64,000 nucleotides of DNA. Source: Hydractinia symbiolongicarpus. Lineage: Eukaryota > Cnidaria > Hydrozoa > Anthoathecata > Hydractiniidae. The stretch spans positions 21,973,501 through 22,037,500 of the forward strand of contig NC_079878.1 in NCBI RefSeq assembly GCF_029227915.1, written 5' to 3'. Positions 1-10,800 of this stretch are shown in pieces (the stretch's first letter is position 1; the number at the start of each line of letters is the position of its first letter). The translations under genes and the position numbers were made by a program. Under the pieces are notes generated by a model. It was not told the DNA's origin. It searched no databases and was given only the letters and a program-made list of their open reading frames with translations.

Positions 1-274
1 AACAATAAATTACATTGGGTAGTTGCAAAGGGATAACAACTACGTTTGGGATAATTCCTTGATCGAGTTCGACTCTAATACTTTCCATTGCAATTTCAAC
101 AAACTTTAAAAATTTAATTAAGGAAGTATTTAAGAAGTCTATAAGGATATGGCTATATTATTAGTTAAAAATATCGGTGAAAATAAAGGGAATTTCACCA
201 ATAATACATTATTAATTGTTTCTTAACACGACCCTGTTCTTTATCCTTAAAACTGCTTCGTTCTTTCTTCCTAG

Positions 275-3200
275 ACTTTGTCCCGATCTCCATTGCTACC
301 TTCTCTTTATGAAGACTTTTCGATACTAAATGAAGCTAACACCATAAAAGCATTGTCTAATGCAGACACATTCAAGTATATGATTGATGCTCAACAAAGA
401 AGACATTGGGGTGGAATCTGGAAAGCACCTATTAAATACTCGTATGTTTCTAAAGTAACTGTAGTGCAATACACAAAATTTCAGTACGAAAAATTTAAAA
501 CAAACGCTTCCTAAGCTGTAATTAACCTTTTTGTTTAGCAGATAAATAAAATCGTCATAGAAGATTCACTTTTTAGTTTTATAAAATTTGTTTTTAAATT
601 CAGTTGGATTGTGATGATGATTTTTCAAAAATTCTTAACTGAAGTTATTTGAAATTTTTCTGCCGAAAGTGCTTTATTTGTTCAGAAAATAATCCGCCTG
701 TTTACACAAAGTAACCAATTTACTTAGATGGGGGTTATTATCATAATTATAGTACAATTACAAAAGTCCCGGCTTTTAAATTGATTCACAGAGTGATGTT
801 TTATAAACTAGTTGGTTGCCCGTGGGTAAACCCATGGGTCCACGCGTCCTTGTTATTCCGCATTTCGTGTCTCTCGCTACTTGTGATACCATTGTGTGCA
901 GAAACTGATATACGACGGTTATTATTAAAGAGAAGGTAAGATAATTAAAAAATGACATAAAACTAAAACACAAGCTGTCTATTTCTCAAATGAGACATAT
1001 AACCGTACCCTCAATTTTAAAAAAGCTACAATTTTCAGTTTCTCCCTTCAGTAGTATCATTACGCAATGTAGCAGGTGTTATGATCAAATTACCTATGCT
1101 TTTTGACAATTCGTGATTTATTAAAACATTTTTAAACAATAAGCTTCTTGTTTTTAGCTTCACATCAACTAGTAAGGGACGCGAAGACGTTGAGTTGCTC
1201 AAAAAATTTAGCGAATGGGACTATGAAGTAGACTGGTGGCGAGGACCTAGAGGACGCATGCCTTATCTTGGAAGAGCATCCAAAAACAAAGCATTCTTAA
1301 CAACTGCCAGTTTTGACGACTACACGGAATGGGGGTCTATTGTATCTAATAATTCTGATGGAAATGTACCATCAAAATGGATTCACCCACAAATGAAAAG
1401 TCCTGGCGTTATTTGGTACTGGGTTAATGAAAATGACTGTGATGCTGATTATAAAAAAAGTATAAATCTTTTATAGCTTTTCTTTTGGATTGGTCAAACA
1501 CTGGAATTTTAAATTGTTGCAATGAGCCATATCATGCACGCCTAGGACGCTTCATTACTGCAATCCAATGCTTCTATAATACTTCGGTATTTAAAAAATA
1601 GTTTTTTCCTCTTCTTTCATATTATCAAAAAAATAGAAAAAAATATTTCCTGCAAAAAACTATTGGATAAACAGTTTTAGCAAAATTTCTTTGGAGTATG
1701 AGTTTAGAAATTTTCAGTGAGGATTTAAATAAAAGCATGTATTCTTGGTTGGCGCAGAAAAGTATGATTTTTATAGTGAGATCTTCGACGCTTAAAATAT
1801 GCAATACGTTTCATAATTTTTTTTTTCGTGACAAAAACTGATTATTCTTAACAAAAGAATTAAACTAAGTTAATGAACAAGACCGGGCAGTTTCAAGGTA
1901 TTTAACAAGTTTCGTTAAAAATCTTTTTCATTTTTAGTTGATGGAAAATACAGCACCTGGACATTGTGGACCCCATGCTCTTCATTTTGCGGCACTGGCA
2001 CACAAGCAAGAAAACGAGCCTGCAATAGTCCTGAGCCACGTTGTGGTGGTGATCCGTGTGAAGAGACAGCCAGTACGGAAGAAACTCGAACTTGTACCGG
2101 AAAGTGTTCAGGTAGCTACGTTTCATAAATATCCGTAAATACAATTCACTATGAAGATTGTTCCATAAGAAATAATATTTTTTGCTTCATCTTTAGTGTA
2201 TATTTTTTATTATAAATTTCACCAATAGAAACATCTATTCGAACGCCAGATGACGCTTTTTGTTTTGAACCAAAAAAAGGCGGTTGTAAACCAGATGATG
2301 AAACAGTTATCGTTCTTCGTCCAACTTCCTCCCATTGCCACGGTTCCGAAGCTAAATTTGTGTTCAATTCTGCTACCGGTGCTTTGCTTCACAAATGTAG
2401 TGGAAAGCCTGTCTGTCTCAAAGGAGGTAGCTCAAATTATGCCACCCGACTTGTTGTTAGTGCCAACTGTCCCTCGCCTACTACCGCCAAGCATTTATTA
2501 AGGACCCTTTGTAAGTATATTTTTGGAGTACAACGGTAAATATGTGACTGAAATAATATTTGTTTTTGCTCTATTTGTTATTTCTTTCACATGTGACTGA
2601 GAAGTAATACATGCTCCGTCTTAGGGAAAAGCATTCAATTCAATACACTCTGTCTGGATCCGTACGGAGGTTCAATAAGAGATAACGTCGAAATAGCTTT
2701 ATGGAGTGGTTGTACAGTTGCCAAAAGAAGATTCATAATGACTAACCTTGGTAAGCAAGTTTGACCGAGCTAAAAATATTGAACAATAATTCTACAAGAA
2801 AAGCCAGTACCCAATATAGAAAACAAGAAAAGCCAGTACCCAGGAAAAAAAATATATATATGTGCTGATGAAGGTAATGTAGCCGAAACACGCGGCTTGT
2901 TAGGTGGTCATGACCTTCATCAGCCCATATATATTTATTTTATTTTTTTCTGGTAGGTGGCAGTGATTGGCGGAAGTGAAGGCTTGCGCTGGTAGGCTTA
3001 AACCCGTAAATGGGCTCGATCCTGTAGTGAGAGAAAAGGCAATTGCAAACTCGTCTCACTATTCGACCAATAGCTCAGTTGGCAGAAGGGGGGGGAATAA
3101 CCCAATGGTCGCTGGTTCAAATCCCGCTCGGACCAAGTTTTCACTTTCGCTTATAGAGATCACCTCCACTTCTGTAAATTGTATAATGTATATACGCCTT

Positions 3201-4799
3201 GTACTGTATTCTACTACTGTTGTTCTACTACTCTTCTATAAATTGTACTGTTCTACTACTGTTCTATAATATGTATACTGCACCCAGAAAAATAATATAA
3301 TATATATATTTTTACAATGTGGTGATAATGTGTTGCCTTCCTAACATCTTTCCCTATAAATATATTGCCTGAGTGAGTGACAAGTCAGTCTAGCAATTCA
3401 AAAGCGAGGTTTCAAAGGTGACAGTGATGATTGTTACGACGGCATATTTTTTGATTTTAGCAAACGGTCCTGTTGTAGCTAATTATTTTAATAACATACA
3501 AGATTCTGCGTTCGCCAACTTAACATCCGATCCACGGTATCCTAACTCACCAACAGCTTCTGGTTTTATTGACAACTTTGATTCAGCTGCGAATGTTGGT
3601 AGCAAATACGGTTTGCAACTGCATTCCTACTTTGTTGCCCCGCAATCTGGGTTTTACAAGTTTGTTGCAGCATGTGATAACGTATGTCAAGTGTACCTAT
3701 CTACTGATTCTGATCCTGCAAATAAAGCCAGCATTATTACTGTCACGTCATATACCAGTCGATATCAGTACAACAAGTAAGTGACAGATTCTCTTTCAAA
3801 AGTTCCGTTTTCGCAGTTCAATGTATTTCTAAAGATATTGGTTGATCAAAAGTTCTGTAAAACCTCTAGTATTTATAAAATATAAGTGCAAAGACTACTA
3901 TGATAAAGTAGATTTTAAACTACTCAATCGTCACAACATAATTGAGTAGAAAAGCTGTGGAAGATATGATGAATATGAAAAATATATAAAAATAATAGTT
4001 GGTAAAAATTTTTGCCCCCAATGCATATAAGTGGACATTTCGGGTATTTGGGTACTTGTCTTTTTGCTTAAAAACTAGCCGATTGACTGAAGGCCGTTTT
4101 AAAGTTCATATGGAGATTTAAAGCCAGATTGAAGTTCGTCTGGAAAAAATTCTTACTGGGGATTAAGTTAGCGATTAGCTGGGAAAATTATTAGTTATTG
4201 ACCCTCCTCAACACTATACTTTATATAATTTTTATATATAAGTTATAGTTTTATTCAATACAGAAAAAAATACAAAATCGCATCAAATAAATTTAAATAC
4301 TAGCAAAAGAAAATCTGAGGGAAAGGACACCTGGTCACTGCATATAGGCTTAAGAAATCTATATATATATAGTACAGACAAGTTATCTACTTTGTAGAAA
4401 GAGACAATAAATAAGAAAGATTTCTGACACATGTGTATATCTAAATCTGGACTGCTTGTGTATTTGTATTCAGTATTATGTATGAACTATTCAGTAGCCT
4501 GTTAATAAATGTACGGGTTCGTCCCTCCTTAATAATCGCATTTCGTGATACTGTAGCACGACGATTCCTTTAGGGATGGACAGACATAATACGACTAATA
4601 ATAACATAAAGATGTAATATCTTCTAGGCGAACATCACAGAATTCAAATGCGATAAAACTGGCTGCTGGTAGTGTGTATTACATTGAAGCCATTATGATT
4701 GAATTAGGCGGAGGTGATCACATCTCGGTTGGAGTTTATCTTCCTGATGGAACAGGAATATTGCCTATTACTTCTGATTATCTTACTATACCAACCTGA
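275..4799 (+). CDS. Multi-exon secreted-type protein with TSP1 and PA14 domains (5' end outside window)
   Basis: I propose exons 275-441, 1158-1459, 1938-2111, 2229-2510, 2625-2750, 3461-3776 and 4628-4799. All have AG/GT borders and reading phase carries through every junction, ending in TGA. Exon 3 encodes a thrombospondin type 1 repeat: STWTLWTPCSSFCGTG followed by paired Cys and TCTGKC-like spacing. Exons 4 and 5 hold a Cys-rich region with repeated C-x-P-x-GG / N-x-x-V-x-L patterns (CFEPKKGG, CLDPYGGS), resembling lectin-like trefoil repeats; this is uncertain. Exons 6 and 7 encode a PA14 domain (YFNN start, GYYKFVAACDN-type core, later AAGSVYYIEAIM), a carbohydrate- or adhesion-related module. 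Exons 1 and 2 carry a Trp-rich segment (WWRGPRG) that I do not recognise. The upstream exons, including any signal peptide, lie outside the window. An extracellular adhesion or recognition role is inferred from the domains only. Confidence 0.75.
808..932 (-). mobile_element. Non-autonomous Helitron-type mini-element
   Basis: Read on the minus strand it starts TCTTTAATAATAACCG and ends with a hairpin (CCCATGGG..CCCACGGG) about ten bases before CTAG followed by T. That is the classical Helitron end structure: 5'-TC and 3' hairpin plus CTRR, inserted between A and T. It is a relative of the copies at 6569 and 17570, in the first intron of the TSP1/PA14 gene. Confidence 0.6.
2840..2953. repeat. 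Terminal-inverted-repeat hairpin element in an intron
   Basis: The left arm (2840-2875) and right arm (about 2911-2953) are near-perfect inverted complements: CCAGG + A-run + TATATATA + GCTGATGAAGGT against its reverse. The unit looks like a MITE or the end structure of a retroelement. It lies in the intron between exons 5 and 6 of the TSP1/PA14 gene. A 19-bp direct repeat (CAAGAAAAGCCAGTACCCA) occurs twice just before it. Confidence 0.6.
2865..2900 (+). ncRNA. Hammerhead-ribozyme-like core (candidate)
   Basis: CTGATGA at 2865-2871 is followed by a short stem-loop (GGT...GCC) and GAAA at 2885-2888, which is the order of the conserved hammerhead core. There is one extra A before the stem II strand, and the cleavage side (GTT near 2900 or GTC near 2910) pairs only weakly with the rest. 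Hammerheads of this style are known in Penelope-like elements and retrozymes. This one may be inactive or a chance match. Confidence 0.25.
2954..3290 (+). repeat. tRNA-related SINE-like repeat
   Basis: At 3064-3135 there is a tRNA-like block with a box A (TAGCTCAGTTGG, 3071-3082) and a box B (GGTTCAAATCC, 3114-3124). The 5' acceptor strand does not pair with the 3' strand and the anticodon arm is replaced by a G-run. It is therefore not a working tRNA. An AAAAGGCAATTGCAAACTC block upstream resembles conserved SINE body segments. It is probably a tRNA-derived SINE inside the TSP1/PA14 gene intron. Confidence 0.45.
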
Positions 4800-6090
4800 C
4801 TTTAAATACGTTTTCTGGCACGCTTAATAAAAGTAATTATTGTAAAGCACGATTAGTAACGGGACATTTATGCACTTTGACCATTTTATAACGAAATACA
4901 TAAACGCACGATGAAGACAGATCATTGTAAAGGATGTAACTTTTGGGAAACCTTGATACCTCACCTGTTCTTACTCTCTGCTTTCGTTTTAAGCTACCTG
5001 TCATAGAAGCCTGTTTTTAGTAAGTTGCGCTCCTCAACATGCCAACTTTATGATTATAAAAAATCCATAATTTTTCCAGGTTCACGTTAATTAAAAGTGT
5101 TACAGACAGGTATGATGTAACCAAAATAAGCCATGCAGAAGATCCAATTTATGCAAAAAGGAGATAGGTTCATTAATCTATTAAAAAATAAACCCTTGAG
5201 ATGGATTACATACAAAAGATTTATGAGGTGTTTTAGCCCTCCGAGTTCGCACCTTTTTCTGCAAAAACACTTTTTTAGGCCAAGAAATAATTAACTTTCT
5301 GAAGCTGAGGAAAAAATCTAAATAGTTTGTGCTTGGTACCTTCGATACCTTAATTCAGCGTTATAAAACAGAAGGACAACCTTTCATAACCACCTAGTCA
5401 TTAAATTGCAGTTGAAACAAGGGGAAAAGAATATGCGTTACCCAACTTTTAAGAAGATAATGGTTTAATTAGTTAAACTTTCGCAAATTTAACAACTTTT
5501 CGTTTGTCCTGCGAAAGTTCAATTCTCAAAATTTTTAAAAATGACCATTCAGAAAAGTTTGTTCAGTTCAATTAAAACTTGCTTATAGAATTATAAAAAT
5601 TAAAAATAAAACGATGCTTCAATATGCATCCCGAGAAATCAAGTAACAGTTTCCAGAGAGGGTCTTTTCCTCATTTACATTACAAGCCACTGTATGAAAA
5701 CGAAGGAAGGTTGCCGCATTCCTTGACTATGTGAAAAAAAAAAATAATAAACGTCCGAACATTGTACAATACTCCTTTTAAACGTGTGCAGCTTGAGTTA
5801 CAATAAACAATCTATTCAGAATTTAAAAATCTCTATCGAATTAACCCATTGAAAAGTCGATGTGATCATCAGAATTCTTTACCCGGCAAATATAATATGG
5901 GCGGCTTAAAGTGTAATTACAACAAAAATTGATGTAAATTCTTCGACATGAGTTTTGACGGTTTTATGTTGACTGAGTAATAATAAGCTGGAGGGCCCAG
6001 TCTGAAAATGATATGAAACGCTGTGACATTGTTGTTTTTTCTATCCTATCGGCCCGTCTACAAGAGTGCAAAGCCAATCAAAATGCTTAA
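4800..6090. other. Intergenic, no gene seen
   Basis: AT-rich spacer after the TGA of the TSP1/PA14 gene. I see no coding pattern or clear repeat. Confidence 0.6.
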
Positions 6091-6348
6091 CAACCCGTAT
6101 TGCCCGCTTGTATAAGCCAAACGGTAAACAATATTCAATACTACTCGTTTGCCCGTGGAAAATGTAAATATGGTCCATATCGCTCTTTTGTGCCCCCTGT
6201 CCCACTGTTAAAATGCTGTAATGAAATTTACTTGGATTGCAATGATTATTGCAATGATTATAGGTGCAATTATAATGGCGTTTTCGATTACAAAAGCCCC
6301 AGTTGTGCTTGTCTAAGACAGAAAAAGTGTCATTCTTTAACTACCTAA
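6091..6348 (+). CDS. Cys-rich open frame, possible terminal exon (unknown)
   Basis: This open frame has no ATG in its first part. It could be a terminal exon spliced in after an AG near 6117. The second half holds eight Cys within about 45 residues (CCNEIYLDCNDYC ... CACLRQKKC), suggesting a small disulfide-rich secreted domain. The CC-x(6)-C-x(3)-C spacing faintly recalls phospholipase A2-like folds, but the catalytic HD pair of PLA2 is absent, so I do not call it an enzyme. It lies on the + strand between the TSP1/PA14 gene and the toxin-like gene. It may equally be a chance open frame or a pseudo-exon. Confidence 0.25.
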   Translation, partial: QPVLPACISQTVNNIQYYSFARGKCKYGPYRSFVPPVPLLKCCNEIYLDCNDYCNDYRCNYNGVFDYKSPSCACLRQKKCHSLTT

Positions 6349-6568
6349 CCAATTTAAAACCCTGTGGTCCAAACCAATTAAATATGATAAACCATTGTCC
6401 TAAAGTATAAGAAAAATTAAAATGAATGTTTAAGATTTACTTTAAAGAATGTGTATTGTAAAGTGAGTATTTTGATGTTACCAGTCAATCAAAGAACTAT
6501 ATTATTTAAAAAAGACATTCACACTGCTTAAATATATTTCCACTTTCTAATTTTTACTTGGGAATTTA

Positions 6569-6714
6569 TCTATATTATAATTCCCGTATACGTCTGTCCG
6601 TCCGTCTATCTGTCACGCAAAATGGTAGCTTAGCTGCGCAGGTAGCGAGACGCACGCAATGCGGTATAAAAAGGACGGGCGAACCCGTGGATTTTTCCAC
6701 GGGCTAACGACTAG
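6569..6714 (+). mobile_element. Non-autonomous Helitron-type mini-element
   Basis: It starts TCTATATTATAATTCCCG and ends with the hairpin CCCGTGGA-TTTT-TCCACGGG, then CTAACGA and CTAG. It is flanked by A on the left and T on the right. It is 146 bp long and has no coding capacity. The 17570-17700 copy is strongly similar over its whole length. Confidence 0.75.
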
Positions 6715-7259
6715 TTTTAAAAAATAAAAGAAAGAGTCGATTCATTGTGTTAATGTGTAATAAAAAAAGAGCAAGTAATGTTAAATTTCCTAACTAGTTT
6801 TCCATCCCCTGAAGGTGAAAATTGTTATATAAAATATTACTGTCCAATAAATGTATCAAACGCGCTCATAAATTAAAATAAAATAGGTCATACTATTTAA
6901 AAAATAATGACCAAAATTTTGGGCCGGTATGAGTTCAATAGCTGTTGCTCTGACATTCACAGGGAAATATTTTCCCGGCAAATTATTTCAAGTAGATATA
7001 TGCATAATATCACCAAATTTGAAAAACGTTTAGATAATTGTTATAAAAAGCTAAATACAAACAAAGTTACATTTAATACTTGTACCAAAACCACGTTTTA
7101 ATATGTCACGACTCTACGCTCTGCCTCAAACAGTAACAAATTCGTAAAATTGGACAAGATCTAACATAAATCATTTAAAACTGGATTGGTTCCAATCAGC
7201 AAGATTTTAATCTACATTGAACATGAATCCCTAAGCTTCTCTGCAATAAAAACCACAGT

Positions 7260-7427
7260 ACTCTCTCTGTCCGTTCAAAATAGTTGCGCCGCGACTATAA
7301 TTCAACCCCTCGGAAAGTAATTTTATTACTTCATACCAACAGGCGAACAAGGATACACGAAATAACATTGCGGAAATTATTTAAGACAGGCGAATTTACG
7401 CAGGTTTTTTCACGGTCTATCGACTAG
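7260..7427 (+). mobile_element. Diverged Helitron-type mini-element
   Basis: The segment keeps the CTGTCCG start region, a GCGAA..TTTACGC region and an end TTTTTTCACGGTCTATCGACTAG similar to the clear copies. The left border is not certain. Confidence 0.4.
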
Positions 7428-7892
7428 CATCTTGAAAATAATTTGAAGTAAAACTGTTGAATAAATTGATAAAGCAGAAATATATTTTAAATGTTTTAGA
7501 CATTTGCAAAATTCTTGTATTTTTAGAGAATGTTATAGAGTATGACGTTCTAGAGAAGTTTATTGTTTGACATTTTCTTTCAAGTTTGACATTTTTAAAA
7601 ACTTTTTTAGCAAAGAACTCGCACCCTTGAACAATCCGCCAAACAAGTTTTCGTTTTCTGAAGCATTCTAACAAGTATTCAGACAACTTTAAGCATTATT
7701 TCGATAAAAACAGATGTGTTGCTGAAAACGTTTTTTCTGAGATAGTGTTTAGTGGCGTTTAGGGGAATAAGACTTAAAACAATTGAGTTTAAAGGCACTT
7801 TCGATATGACCTTTAACATTATCACTGGCTAATTATGTTTTACAAAGCAACTGTAGTCATTCTGACATTGTTTTAGCTTTTTTTATCTCCAT

Positions 7893-10800
7893 TTATTTAT
7901 TCCAATCTGGACATATTGACCCTTCTTCAGGCGCTTTACATGTCAGGAGTATAAACGGCGCCTTATCTTTATTCGATTTGGTTAATTCTTCTGGATATAC
8001 AGCCCACTTGTCTTTTAAACCATTCCACGCTCTTGTCTTTGTATCCTTTTCTGCTATTGTGACGACTATACCTTCTGGCGCCATGTATTTGATAATGATA
8101 AAATTTGCATGAGATGGATTATTACTGTCGCTAACTTGAACATATTGGTTAGACGAGCCGATGGAGACATAGGTGTAAAACGGATGCCTAAAATATTAAA
8201 GATATAGCACTTTTAAGCTTTTTAATTCATTCCACATCTTGTGTCCAGATTTAAATGTAGGCAAAATAAGTTATTTAGTGATACTTTTTTTTAACCGGTT
8301 TAAACGAGAAATACGCAGCGCTGATTGGCTAAAAAGCCGTCACTACGGGGTTATACAGCGTGGTATACTTCTTAACTTGAAAAACAGATAACATTTCCCG
8401 AAAATCGTTAAAACATAGCTACATACATACATACTCAAAAATGAAGTTGCAGTAAATCTAAAATCTCGAATCATTTGACCAGAAAAACAGGAAGAAATGT
8501 TGATAATTCTAAATTCATGTTTCATGGTGCATACATAAGTAAGTGCGTGTTTGATGTATAAATTCATCAACACAGACTCCTCTTCTGACGAATATTAAGT
8601 TTGGTCCAAAAGGAGTTAGAAACAATTCTGTGTACGATTATTCGAATGTTTTGTTTTATAAAATTAAAACAAAAAATTTAAATCGAATGTTTTCTTTTTT
8701 TCACAAAACCTGGTTTTCACAACATAGTCACCTTGAAATCTTAGAAAATAATTCTGGTTTTTACAAACCTTACCAAAGTTCAGTTCATAAATACAATATA
8801 AACTATTTTATCTATCTCTTCCGTGAAATAATACCCTCGGCCAGCGTGTCAACCTCGCAAGCTCGGTCTATAACTTGAACTTCGGAAAATATTTCACGTT
8901 ATAAATAAACAAAACAGTTTATATTGCAATATGATTGTTTTGTTTCGGTGAGTCTAGCTTTATTTCTGTTTGTTTCACGCAAGAAGTATAGCTGCCACAT
9001 TATTTATATATTTAGAAGTTAATGTTGTGAAACACATGTCTATCAAAATAAAAATAAAAACAACTTAGCATTTCGAGATGGTGGTGTTGTACTTAGAGAC
9101 AAACACCGAGACTAAAGCATTGCAAAGACTGCTATTATATAAATACATTAACTAATATTATTTTACTTTGCCTGATTATGGGAGAAGGATCTCCTGAAAT
9201 GTCGCGCCTTAAACTCACATGTTAAAGAATTAATTAACCTTCAATGGTAATGTCAAAGCTGAAAAGACAAACCGAAATAATGTCTTCATTCTTCTTCTAA
9301 CATAATAGAAATATCTGGATTCTTAATGTATTAACTACATAAGTACGTAGCTATAAAGTCCAGTAGAAAGGAGGCGAACAGTTAGGGGATTAGCCCTACC
9401 GCCCACTCCCGTTCCCCACCCGTAATAACAATAATGATATTCTTTTTACGAAGAGAAAGAACCCTTCAAGTCTAATCTGTTAATTTTATTAAAATTTAAT
9501 GCGTTAGCAATCTAGAAGTAATATTTTTTTTAAATTCTCCCAAGGAGAAAAACCACTTCTTTCTTACGGAGATAAACTTTAAGTCAAATTTGCTTCCTGC
9601 AGCTTTGATGAAAAAAAAACAAGTCGAATAATATACGTAAACTAGCTCGCCAACAAAGTTTATAAAAAGCTGTCTATGAAATTGTGATTTCTGTTACGAA
9701 GTTAGACACGACATATTTTGCTATTCGGATAGGCAATAATATTGATAGAAAATTCCTCGAAATTTCAGTTTTCGTTAGGTCAGTCTGGAGTAAACTAACT
9801 GACAGGAAGAAGAAAGACCACAAGCTCCACCTACAATTTTTGAAATTCAGTACCCCCCAACCCCCCCCCCAAAAAAAAAACAATAACAAAAAACAAAAAA
9901 AACGGGGTATAAGAAAGTCACTCAGTGAGAAAAAGCAAAATAAAGAAAAATAATATACGATCTTGTTCGAAAAAGAAAATAGCTTTAGTTAAAAAAACCA
10001 TATTACTAGAAAAAAGAAAAAATACAGCCTATCGTGGTTGAAAGTTAACATTTTGATCTCACCATCATGTTGAGCATACTTTTTTTGTTACCTGTGCTAA
10101 GTTTTGTCGAAGATAAAGTAGTTTTTATTTTCCGACCAATTTTGGCCTAAAATGACATTTAGGGGACAAAAATCTAAATTATGACGTCACTATTATGTTC
10201 AGCGTAATTTTTTTTGTTAACTGTGCCAAATTTTGTCGAAAAGAAATACCAATTTTGGCCGATGACATCTAAGTACTTAGAGAGTTTAGGTACAGAGTTT
10301 AAATTTGTGACGTTGCAACTGACCATTTGGTTAGTTAGTTACGAGTTGGAAGCATATCCTCGCAGGCGAGATAGTAAAAAGAAAAAAAAAAAGAAAAAAT
10401 AGTTACCAAGATGAGAATCGAACACACGACTACTCCTGTGGCGGTACTCAGAGAGGCAAAAATTTCTACTTCGGGACGCACAGCTGTATTTGAATACCCT
10501 AGCATCTGCGAGCTCGTGTAACAACTTTATTTGAGGAAGGCTTAATTAACACGATGTATACAGCCAGTGAGATAACAGATTTTTTAATTTCTTTTAACAT
10601 TTATTTTTATTAAATCTAAGTTTGCTTCAAAGTTTTTTAACACACGTTGTACTACATGTATTTACAATTTTGGTAACGTTAATAGTCACTTACCTATACG
10701 ATTTATCTTCGCTGAATCGCGGATCAACCAATTCAAAGCTATAATAGCCGTCGCTCTTTTTTGTAACATGGATCTTGTCATTTGTTGTAGGAGTGCCCCA

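Noticed and set aside
3064-3135. Functional tRNA
   Set aside because: Boxes A and B are present, but the acceptor strands do not pair and the anticodon arm is a G-run, so I treat it as SINE-like.
6091-6348. Active phospholipase A2
   Set aside because: CC...C spacing is reminiscent, but the catalytic His-Asp pair is absent and no upstream Ca-binding loop is seen.
9840-9960. Lys-rich open frame over C/A homopolymer runs
   Set aside because: Low-complexity poly-C/poly-A translation with no domain or splice support.
10412-10500. tRNA on the minus strand
   Set aside because: Only a box-B-like GTTCGATTCTC is visible; no box A or pairing stems.
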